DNA of 9,807 nt. Origin: DAOTVD01 sp034437075 (lineage in GTDB: Bacteria > Chloroflexota > Anaerolineae > Aggregatilineales > J027). Both the position numbers and the translations under genes were made by a program. The stretch spans positions 1 through 9,807 of the forward strand of contig DAOTVD010000233.1 of the NCBI GenBank assembly GCA_034437075.1. Reading direction: 5' to 3'. Of this stretch, positions 1-5,613 are shown in pieces; within the stretch, counting starts at the first letter, position 1, and each line of letters opens with the position of its first letter. Below the pieces are notes generated by a model that was not told the DNA's origin, made no database searches, and was given only the letters and a program-made list of their open reading frames with translations.

Positions 1-269
1 AATGATGATTCGAAGAAAGTTCCAATGGTTTGGGTGCAGGGCGCGACCGTGGTGGTCGGGATGGGCGTCTGGGTGGGGGTGGGGCTGGGCGAAATCTGGA
101 TAACGGGCGTGGCGGTTGGCGCTTGGATGCGCCCCCCGGAGCCTATCGGCGTGGCGGTGACGGCTGCTTCGTTGGTGACGATGATGACTTCTTGTGTAAC
201 GTCCGGCGCCAAGGGGTCGCAACCCAGCAGCCCCACCGCGAGCATGGCCAGCATAACGTAACGGCGCAT
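1..269 (-). CDS. Putative lipoprotein with Pro/Thr-rich linker, 5' part only (runs off left edge)
   Basis: Reading leftward from an ATG at 267-269, the frame stays open for 89 codons to the window edge, so only the N-terminus is visible. Residues 1-17 form a lipoprotein signal peptide: MRRY, a short hydrophobic stretch, and the lipobox LLGC with the predicted lipidated cysteine at C17. D18 follows, so in Gram-negative-type sorting it might stay in an inner membrane. Residues 38-75 are a low-complexity linker with TATP twice and SPTPTQTPIPTTT, a style common in Chloroflexota surface proteins. The last visible segment (PCTQTIGTFFESS) starts a folded domain I cannot identify; a secreted esterase-like domain is a guess. 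A good ribosome site (AGAGG, 282-278) lies 8 nt before the ATG across a run of eight T. The gap after the upstream acetyltransferase gene is only 17 bp, so cotranscription is likely. The lipoprotein call is firm; the function is unknown. Confidence 0.8.
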   Translation of the reverse strand, partial: MRRYVMLAMLAVGLLGCDPLAPDVTQEVIIVTNEAAVTATPIGSGGRIQAPTATPVIQISPSPTPTQTPIPTTTVAPCTQTIGTFFESS

Positions 270-286
270 AAAAAAAACCTCTGTAA

Positions 287-1624
287 TCAATCGACTTGAA
301 TAATCCAGACAGGTTGTTTGGGGAACAGGATGTCCAACACGATAGCGATTTCAGCCGCCGCCCAGACATCCGGCAGTAGCGCGTGCAAATCGGCGTAACT
401 GTGGCTGCCAAAAATCAAGTTCACGAACATGTCCCACGGAAAGGCGGCATTTTCACTATCGAAGGGCAAGGCAGCGGCTTTTACGCTGCGCAATTGCCCC
501 CCTTCGAACCCAATCGTCAAGCCCGTCTGATTGTAAAAATTGATCTTGATCTGGCCTGTATAATGCCGGGCGGCGGAATTTGCCAGGCGCGCTTCTAGTA
601 CAGGGCGGATATACCCCAGAAACGCTTCGAAATCTGGCACGCGCATATACCATGCGTAAGTGTCGGGGCGCGTATAGCCGCCGGGGGTTTGGCTGAGCAA
701 GTAGCGCAGGCTCGGATGCAAGGCATTGTCAAAGACAATGCGCTTTACCGGGCGTTCTGGCGGGGTAAAGCGCCCCAAGTTGCCTACAAATGCTTTTATC
801 CCTTGCCAGATGTCCTTATAGGTCGCCAAGTACGAGCTTTGCGGGCCGATAACATATTCTTGGCAGGTCAGCGCGCCGGTTTCGTTAACCATATTGCGCA
901 GGATGATATAACCAACCGGCGTTTCGCCATCGCACACGATGAGGCAATGGCGGCGGGCTTCGGGGTTGCGGTCGGGGCGCAATAGATAGGCCCAGTACGC
1001 GGCATCACGCGCTACGCTAAGCAAATAATTGGCTTGGTTCCCGTTATACCAATCCATCAGATGCGGAATATCGTCCTCGGTAGCGGGGCGCAAGGTGTAG
1101 CGGGGTGCATTTTTTTCGGGGGGGGCCAAACTATCCAACGTCAGCGCGGAGTCAGTTCCCATTTTCACCGACATGCTATAGCCAAAACGGCGATAAAAAT
1201 GCGGAATCCCAATAATCCCCGTGGCCAGATGCCCTAATGTTTGGCTGCGCGCGTGCGCGGCATCGATAGCAGACCGCACCAAGCGCCGTCCCCGGTAATC
1301 TTTATGCGTGGCGACGAGTTCGACTTGACCAAACGGTAAGGCTAAGCCTGCATATTGCCATAACTGAGGGATAAGCATCGTGGCCGACACGATACGCCCT
1401 TCCGAGGCGGGGTCGATCACGATAAACACATCGTTATCTGTTACCGTGGGGTGCGTGCCGCTGATGATGTCGCCCACCCAACCATCGACATAGTCATCTT
1501 CATTGCCATACGTTTCGGTGAACACATGCTTATAAAAGCCTGGCAATGTGTCCCGGTAGCGGCCATGTAACGTCGTCAGTAACAATCCATCCCGCAAGGG
1601 GCTATAACGGGGTGTGGTCGTCAT
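287..1624 (-). CDS. Eis-like GNAT N-acetyltransferase with C-terminal SCP2-like domain
   Basis: This 445-residue protein has the three-part layout of Eis-type acetyltransferases, which move acetyl from acetyl-CoA to amines in the cytoplasm. Domain 1 (about 10-155) is the canonical GNAT fold: strand VELVATH (101-107), the acetyl-CoA pyrophosphate loop DYRGRRLVRSAI (109-120), and GIPHFYRRFGY (139-149), a very typical Eis-family signature. Domain 2 (about 175-330) is a second, degenerate GNAT fold. The last ~115 residues resemble the SCP2-like domain and end in a strand (VWIIQVD). The acetyl-CoA loop has GRR where many GNATs have GxG/A. I chose the ATG at 1624 because it overlaps the stop of the upstream gene (ATGA, 1621-1624), implying coupled translation. 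A TTG at 1639 would add five residues. The true substrate cannot be read from sequence; Eis relatives modify aminoglycosides, peptides or proteins. An antibiotic-resistance role should not be assumed. Confidence 0.85.
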   Translation of the reverse strand: MTTTPRYSPLRDGLLLTTLHGRYRDTLPGFYKHVFTETYGNEDDYVDGWVGDIISGTHPTVTDNDVFIVIDPASEGRIVSATMLIPQLWQYAGLALPFGQVELVATHKDYRGRRLVRSAIDAAHARSQTLGHLATGIIGIPHFYRRFGYSMSVKMGTDSALTLDSLAPPEKNAPRYTLRPATEDDIPHLMDWYNGNQANYLLSVARDAAYWAYLLRPDRNPEARRHCLIVCDGETPVGYIILRNMVNETGALTCQEYVIGPQSSYLATYKDIWQGIKAFVGNLGRFTPPERPVKRIVFDNALHPSLRYLLSQTPGGYTRPDTYAWYMRVPDFEAFLGYIRPVLEARLANSAARHYTGQIKINFYNQTGLTIGFEGGQLRSVKAAALPFDSENAAFPWDMFVNLIFGSHSYADLHALLPDVWAAAEIAIVLDILFPKQPVWIIQVD

Positions 1625-2703
1625 GGTTGCACCCGCCAAATATCGAGCCCTTCATCGCATCCGATAACCAAGGCGGTGCCATCTGGCGAAACACGCGCCA
1701 TATCGGGCTGTTGGCGCGTGCATGCGCGGAACGCGCCGAGGTCATAGCGCGTGCCGTCGGGGACTGTCCAGGCGGAGATTGTGCCGCGTGCCGAAGCCGG
1801 ATCGATACCGAAGACGACATCTGCGCCACGCGCGACCTGAATATGCGCGATGTAGTCGCCATCCAGGGCCGCGAGGGTTTGGTTTTGGCCAGTTTGGAAA
1901 TCCAGCAGGTGTAAAGCCTGCGAGGTCGGGTCGCGCCAGGCTAAATGCGTGCCACTCTCCGGCGCGAATGGGTTGCCGCTGATATTGATAGCGCCGAAGA
2001 CGGCAATATCCCCCGCATTGGCGGTAGCTGTGGGGGTGCCCTCCGCCAGATTCCAGCGCGTGACCTGGCCATCCTCTTGGGCGGTGACGGCCAGCGGCAA
2101 GGGTACGCGCCCAATCCGCACGACATCTAGCCCGCCCAGGGGCACAGCCACCGCTGCGCGATTGTCGCTACAGACCACGTAGGATGTTCCTCCGGCAGCG
2201 GGGCCCGTTTCGCCACAGATGACATCCCCAGGCGCGAACCAAACATGCGTGATGATCGGTTCTGGCAAAGGCGGCAACACATTTTCAGAGATGAGGGCGT
2301 CCTCTTGCAGATTAAACAATGCGGCTCCATCTTGCCGCGCCACGGCCAACAGTTCCCCCGAGACGCTGAGCGCGCGATCATATTGGTTTTCGCCGATGAA
2401 TAACGTGGCCTGTAATTCACCTGTCTGGCCGTCCCATACGATGGCCGTACTCAGTGGCGGCTCGTCCGGTGCATTGGCGAAACTGACGACCCACGAGGCG
2501 TCCGCATCGGTCACAAACAGGCCCGAGCCCGGGCTAAGCCCGCGTGCGCGCACGGCCTCAAAATCTAGCCGGATGTGGCTCCGCAGGTTTTGTACTGTTT
2601 CCGCCGAGATGACAGGCGCCGAGTCGTCTGTTTGTGCCGAGACAAAAAGCGCCCCCGTACCGGATAGCAGAACAATGAGGATGCTCCAGACACGCAGCAT
2701 CAT
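1621..2703 (-). CDS. Exported beta-propeller-like (WD40-like) protein
   Basis: The 360-residue product begins with a clear Sec signal peptide: MMLR, hydrophobic core to about residue 20, and a probable signal peptidase I site VSA|QT at 23/24. The rest is beta-rich with spaced propeller-like strand ends: TAIVWDGQTGEL (86-97), GQVTRWNLAEG (212-222), LHLLDFQTGQ (264-273), ISAWTVPDGT (309-318) and VSPDGTALVIGC...LDIWRVQP at the C-terminus. These resemble WD40 or similar blades but are divergent. Four cysteines (C163, C178, C328, C349) lie in two close pairs that could form disulfides outside the cytoplasm. The frame extends upstream to 2826, but I chose the ATG at 2703 because it has a strong AGGAG (2715-2711) 7 nt upstream and starts the signal peptide exactly. 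It is the first gene of a leftward unit with the acetyltransferase. It may bind a ligand or partner protein; no enzymatic motif is seen. Confidence 0.8.
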   Translation of the reverse strand: MMLRVWSILIVLLSGTGALFVSAQTDDSAPVISAETVQNLRSHIRLDFEAVRARGLSPGSGLFVTDADASWVVSFANAPDEPPLSTAIVWDGQTGELQATLFIGENQYDRALSVSGELLAVARQDGAALFNLQEDALISENVLPPLPEPIITHVWFAPGDVICGETGPAAGGTSYVVCSDNRAAVAVPLGGLDVVRIGRVPLPLAVTAQEDGQVTRWNLAEGTPTATANAGDIAVFGAINISGNPFAPESGTHLAWRDPTSQALHLLDFQTGQNQTLAALDGDYIAHIQVARGADVVFGIDPASARGTISAWTVPDGTRYDLGAFRACTRQQPDMARVSPDGTALVIGCDEGLDIWRVQP

Positions 2704-2710
2704 ATGGCTT

Positions 2711-2715
2711 CTCCT
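2711..2715 (-). promoter_or_regulatory. Ribosome binding site that fixes the start of the exported propeller gene
   Basis: The minus strand reads AGGAG 7 nt before the ATG at 2703. It decides against the longer upstream reading frame (to 2826), whose first 41 residues are charged and would bury the signal peptide. Confidence 0.75.
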
Positions 2716-2733
2716 ATGTTGATATCGCTTCTC

Positions 2734-2761
2734 AGTGTACCATTGAAGACCTTGCTCGTAA
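2734..2761 (-). promoter_or_regulatory. Candidate sigma-70-type promoter for the leftward unit
   Basis: On the minus strand, TTACGA (2761-2756) and TACACT (2739-2734) are separated by 16 bp and would start transcription about 25 nt before the propeller gene's start codon. Both boxes are imperfect matches to TTGACA/TATAAT. The position is reasonable because this is the only non-coding gap upstream of the gene, but the call is weak. Confidence 0.35.
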
Positions 2762-2781
2762 GGATTGGTTTCGGCTATAAT
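2752..2781 (+). promoter_or_regulatory. Candidate sigma-70-type promoter for the glycosyltransferase unit
   Basis: A perfect -10 box TATAAT (2776-2781) follows a TTGCTC -35-like box (2752-2757) with an 18-bp spacer. Transcription would begin near 2788 and give a leader of about 50 nt before the GTG start at 2838. The -35 box matches consensus only in its TTG. It overlaps the candidate leftward promoter (2734-2761), so the two divergent units could compete for polymerase or share control. Confidence 0.6.
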
Positions 2782-2806
2782 GCGCACGCTTAACTGCCCA
2801 CGACAA

Positions 2807-2816
2807 CGCACGTGCG
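2807..2816. promoter_or_regulatory. 10-bp perfect palindrome in the GT2 leader
   Basis: CGCACGTGCG is a perfect inverted repeat located between the putative transcription start and the ribosome site of the GT2 gene. Its arm GTGCGC (2812-2817) also pairs with GCGCAC at 2782-2787. It could be an operator or a small leader hairpin, but short GC-rich palindromes also arise by chance. Confidence 0.25.
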
Positions 2817-2824
2817 CTATATAC

Positions 2825-2830
2825 AAGGAA
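2825..2830 (+). promoter_or_regulatory. Ribosome binding site supporting a GTG start for GT2
   Basis: AAGGAA lies 7 nt before the GTG at 2838. This supports GTG as the start codon, giving a product that begins MSKPLEPLKLSVIMPCYNE, just ahead of the first conserved GT2 strand. Confidence 0.65.
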
Positions 2831-2837
2831 TTTTGCC

Positions 2838-3539
2838 GTGTCCAAACCCTTAGAGCCGCTCAAACTGTCAGTCATCATGCCCTGTTACAACGAGCGCAAT
2901 ACGATTGAATCTATTTTGGAACTCGTTTTAGAAGTCGGCTTGGCGCACGAGATCATCATTGTTGACGATGGCTCTACGGACGGCACGCGCGAGATTCTGC
3001 CAACACTCGAAAACGACATCGTGCACATTATCTACCACGAACAGAATATGGGCAAAGGTGCGGCAGTCGTGACGGGCTTCAAGGCCGCCACGGGTGATGT
3101 CTTCATCATTCAAGATGCCGACAACGAGTACGACCCGCGCGATTATCCTAAATTGTTGCAACCTATCCAGGAAGGCCGCGCGCGGGTGGTCTATGGCTCG
3201 CGTTTTTTGGGCGGGCCGCGCAAAGCCATGTTTTTCTGGAATATGGTCGCCAACAAAACGCTGACCTTTGCCACAAACATCCTCTACAACTCGATCCTGA
3301 GCGATATGGAAACCTGCTATAAAGTGTTTCGGGCGGATGTCGTGCAGGGCTTAGAAATCCGCTCGCGCCGTTTTGACTTCGAACCCGAGATTACGGCCAA
3401 AATCCTGAAAAAAGGCATCCGCATTTACGAAGTGCCGATTTCGTACAATGGGCGCGAATGGGATGAAGGCAAGAAAATCAAGTGGTATGACGCCCCCATC
3501 GCCTTGTGGACGCTCATACGCTATCGCTTTACCGACTAG
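2838..3539 (+). CDS. GT2 family glycosyltransferase, DPM1-like polyprenyl-phosphate sugar synthase
   Basis: This is a 233-residue single-domain GT-A glycosyltransferase of family 2. Visible motifs are strand LSVIMPCYNE (10-19), the nucleotide-binding VDDGSTDGT (42-50), NMGKGAAVVTGFKAATGD (70-87), the metal-binding DAD (93-95), YGSRFLGG (119-126), SDMETCYKVFR (155-165) and FEPEITAKI (181-189). This set is typical of dolichol-phosphate-mannose synthase-like enzymes, which load a nucleotide-activated sugar onto a polyprenyl monophosphate at the cytoplasmic membrane face. No transmembrane helices follow the catalytic domain, unlike the longer DPM1/GtrB-type proteins, so it probably acts peripherally. 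It begins at GTG 2838. Its 3' end overlaps the next gene, a GT39 enzyme expected to use a lipid-linked sugar, which strengthens the assignment. The sugar (mannose, glucose or other) cannot be told from sequence. Confidence 0.9.
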   Translation: MSKPLEPLKLSVIMPCYNERNTIESILELVLEVGLAHEIIIVDDGSTDGTREILPTLENDIVHIIYHEQNMGKGAAVVTGFKAATGDVFIIQDADNEYDPRDYPKLLQPIQEGRARVVYGSRFLGGPRKAMFFWNMVANKTLTFATNILYNSILSDMETCYKVFRADVVQGLEIRSRRFDFEPEITAKILKKGIRIYEVPISYNGREWDEGKKIKWYDAPIALWTLIRYRFTD

Positions 3540-4923
3540 CTTATTACTGCTGGGTGCCTGGCTGCGCCTGAGTGGCCTGGCGCGTGATGCGCGTTTTCAT
3601 CCGGACGAGGCACTCTATGCGGATTTAGGCCGCCGGATTGGCCTTTGGGGCGATTGGCCGCTTACGGGCTTCCCGGTGGATAAACCCCCCCTATTTTTCT
3701 TTTTTAGTGGGCTTGCGCAGGCCCTGTTTGGCCCTACCGAATTTGCCGCGCGTTTGCCCAATGCCCTGGCAAGCATAATCATGCTGGCGATTTTTTTCGC
3801 CCTGGCTCGCCATCTGACCGCCACGCCGTTGCAGGCCGCCATACCTACTGTATTGCTGCTCCTCTCGCCGATGGATATTGCTTTCGCTATTTCCGGCTTT
3901 ATCGAAACGCTCATGCTCTGTTTTTTGCTGCTGTCGCTGTGGTTGGTGTTGCGTGGGCAAGCCTGGCCTAGCGGTTTGGCGTTTGGCCTGGCGATAGCAG
4001 TTAAGCCAGCGGCGCTGTTTTGGTTGCCTGTGCTAGCGCTAAGTATGCTGGTTCAGCCGTCCTGGAAAATCCGGGCATTGTGGCGTTGGTTAATCCCGCT
4101 GATTGGTGTGATCATCCTCATTTCAGCTTGGGATCGCGCGGGCAGCCTGGGCAGTTTCTGGACGTTAGGCGAGCAGAATCTCGCGACCGGGCGCTTCATT
4201 CGCGCGGACGAAGTGACCGCGCGCGCGGGGGGGTGGCTCCATTGGTTAGGCTATATGTGGCCGGGGGCGTGGGTTGGGGGCCTGGCTGGCGTTGGCATCG
4301 GTGCGTACCTATGGCAGGCGCGGGGCTTGGCCTCTCGTGCGGCGCTATGGGGGTGGGGCGTTTTCGGCTTTGGGTGGGCCTATCTGCTGCTACATTGGTG
4401 GGTCGCTTTTAACGTGTTTGATCGTTATGTGCTGCCCGTGTTGCCGTTTATCATGTTGTTGGCCGGGCTGGGGCTGGGGACGTTTCGGCGGAACGCCTGG
4501 CGCGTTGGGATTATCTTCCTTCTATTCGCCTTCGGTTGGCCCGTCGCATGGGAGGCCGCCCAAGGGCGGGCGCCCCTGGCCACCGATGCTGGCCAACACC
4601 AAGGTATTGACCAACTTGCGGAGGTCATGAACGCGCAATATGCCGGAGAGGTTTTCTATGATCATTGGCTGGGTTGGGAATTAGGATACTACCTGGGGCC
4701 AGAACCACGGGCCTTCGTGCTGTATTTCGAGACACCGGACGATATGGTTGCTTATGCGCAGAACGAACTGCAAGCACATGGGGCCATGCGTTATTTGGTC
4801 GGCCCGCGCGCAGATGCCCGTTTTTGGGCGGGGCAAGCCCGTGCGGCAGGGCTAAATGTTCAGATTGTCTATAGAGATACCCGATATACCATCTATGGAC
4901 TATCCCTGGTGAATGAAAGTTAA
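3487..4923 (+). CDS. GT39 (ArnT/PMT-like) membrane glycosyltransferase
   Basis: The product (478 residues from the chosen ATG) is an integral membrane protein with roughly ten hydrophobic segments and a soluble C-terminal tail from about 360. The first helix (about 13-32) is followed by HPDEALYADLGRRI with the acidic pair D40-E41, the signature catalytic site of GT39/ArnT-type enzymes in the first outer loop. KPPLFFFFSGL (66-76) and FDRYVLPVLP (311-320) are also typical. Such enzymes transfer a sugar from a polyprenyl-phosphate donor to a protein or lipid on the outer face of the membrane. The frame is open from 3448. I favour ATG 3487 because it leaves a short natural N-tail before helix 1, but no strong ribosome site precedes either start. 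The gene therefore overlaps the GT2 gene by 53 bp and is probably translationally coupled to it. The acceptor is unknown; protein O-glycosylation, lipid or cell-wall modification are all possible. Confidence 0.85.
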   Translation: MTPPSPCGRSYAIALPTSLLLLGAWLRLSGLARDARFHPDEALYADLGRRIGLWGDWPLTGFPVDKPPLFFFFSGLAQALFGPTEFAARLPNALASIIMLAIFFALARHLTATPLQAAIPTVLLLLSPMDIAFAISGFIETLMLCFLLLSLWLVLRGQAWPSGLAFGLAIAVKPAALFWLPVLALSMLVQPSWKIRALWRWLIPLIGVIILISAWDRAGSLGSFWTLGEQNLATGRFIRADEVTARAGGWLHWLGYMWPGAWVGGLAGVGIGAYLWQARGLASRAALWGWGVFGFGWAYLLLHWWVAFNVFDRYVLPVLPFIMLLAGLGLGTFRRNAWRVGIIFLLFAFGWPVAWEAAQGRAPLATDAGQHQGIDQLAEVMNAQYAGEVFYDHWLGWELGYYLGPEPRAFVLYFETPDDMVAYAQNELQAHGAMRYLVGPRADARFWAGQARAAGLNVQIVYRDTRYTIYGLSLVNES

Positions 4924-4977
4924 TAGAATACGACAAACAGCGCATGCATATAAACCTATGTCGGAGATCATCTTTTT

Positions 4978-5604
4978 ATGGCAACCCAAGACCCATACGC
5001 CCAGGGTTATACCAAATGGCAACAACGTTACGCGGCCATGCCGTCGGATGCTTGGGCGTTTGGCGCGGCACCAACCCGCGAAGTAGAAGTCGGGGCGATG
5101 ATCTATCGTGAACTGCATGGTGCGAGCCCGGCCCGAGTGCTTGATCTTGGCGCTGGGGATGGTCGTAATACGCTTTTTCTGGCGGCGCAGGGTTTCGATG
5201 TGTTGGCTGTGGATGCGGCGGTGTCTGGCTTACAGCGCTTAAAGGCCCGTTTGACTGCACAGGGCTCGGGGGCCACGTTGGTGAGCGCCGATTTGCGAAC
5301 CTTTGCCCTGCCGTCTAACGTTGATATGTTGGTCGCTAGCTATGTTATCCATATGCTACCCGCCCCTTACAGCTTTTTGAAACAGTGGCAAGCTTGCACG
5401 CGCCCCGGTGGTCTGTGTATTGTATCTACACGCGGGCGCTTTGCCGACGACCCGCCCGATTATTGGTTTCCAGATACCCTGGCACTTAAGCATTTTTTTG
5501 AATTCAGCGGCTGGGATATCTACCACGCACACGAAGAATACCAACGTCGCCCGGATCGTCTCTTTCGGCGGACGGCGGTTGTTGCGCGTAAACCGATTGA
5601 ATAG
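4978..5604 (+). CDS. Class I SAM-dependent methyltransferase, TehB-like
   Basis: This 208-residue soluble protein has a Rossmann-type methyltransferase core. Motif I is VLDLGAGDGRNT (54-65), which binds S-adenosylmethionine. D79 in VDAA ends strand 2 and should bind the ribose. SADLRTF (103-109) is the next adenine-contact region, SYVIHMLP (121-128) marks strand 4, and RPGG (142-145) precedes strand 5. The overall pattern resembles the TehB/small-molecule methyltransferase group (PF03848/PF13649 type). The C-terminus has an unusual aromatic- and charge-rich stretch (about 159-192, DYWFPDT...HHAHEEYQRR-like) that could shape the substrate pocket. A GGAG (4963-4966) precedes the ATG by 11 nt, slightly long. 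The gene follows the GT39 gene by 54 bp and its stop codon overlaps the ribosome site of the next gene. The substrate is unknown; a tellurite-detoxification role should not be presumed. Confidence 0.85.
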   Translation: MATQDPYAQGYTKWQQRYAAMPSDAWAFGAAPTREVEVGAMIYRELHGASPARVLDLGAGDGRNTLFLAAQGFDVLAVDAAVSGLQRLKARLTAQGSGATLVSADLRTFALPSNVDMLVASYVIHMLPAPYSFLKQWQACTRPGGLCIVSTRGRFADDPPDYWFPDTLALKHFFEFSGWDIYHAHEEYQRRPDRLFRRTAVVARKPIE

Positions 5605-5607
5605 GAG
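5603..5607 (+). promoter_or_regulatory. Ribosome binding site of the kinase gene, overlapping the upstream stop codon
   Basis: AGGAG shares its first two bases with the TAG stop (5602-5604) of the methyltransferase gene and lies 6 nt before the ATG at 5614. This arrangement suggests that both genes are on one message and that translation is coupled. Confidence 0.75.
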
Positions 5608-5613
5608 TACGCT

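Noticed and set aside
270..286. Rho-independent terminator at the T8 run after the acetyltransferase gene
   Set aside because: No GC-rich hairpin precedes the T run on the minus strand; the run sits between a ribosome site and a start codon.
25..299. Two short plus-strand open frames at the left edge
   Set aside because: Both are antisense to the lipoprotein start, and their Gly/Val/Arg-rich products reflect the complement of the Pro/Thr-rich linker.
1546..1914. 122-codon plus-strand open frame across the acetyltransferase/propeller junction
   Set aside because: It is antisense to two supported genes joined by an ATGA overlap and has no ribosome site or recognisable motif.
2219..2722. 167-codon open frame on the plus strand
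   Set aside because: It lies antisense to the exported propeller gene, which has a signal peptide, good ribosome site and coherent protein; the plus-strand translation is low-complexity and matches no family I know.
4949..4954. TATAAA as a promoter for the methyltransferase gene
   Set aside because: No acceptable -35 box is found 16-18 bp upstream, and the short 54-bp gap favours read-through from the glycosyltransferase genes. A weak internal promoter is not excluded.
4978..5604. Assignment as a tellurite-resistance gene tehB
   Set aside because: Only generic class I methyltransferase motifs support the resemblance, and no tellurite-related neighbour is present.
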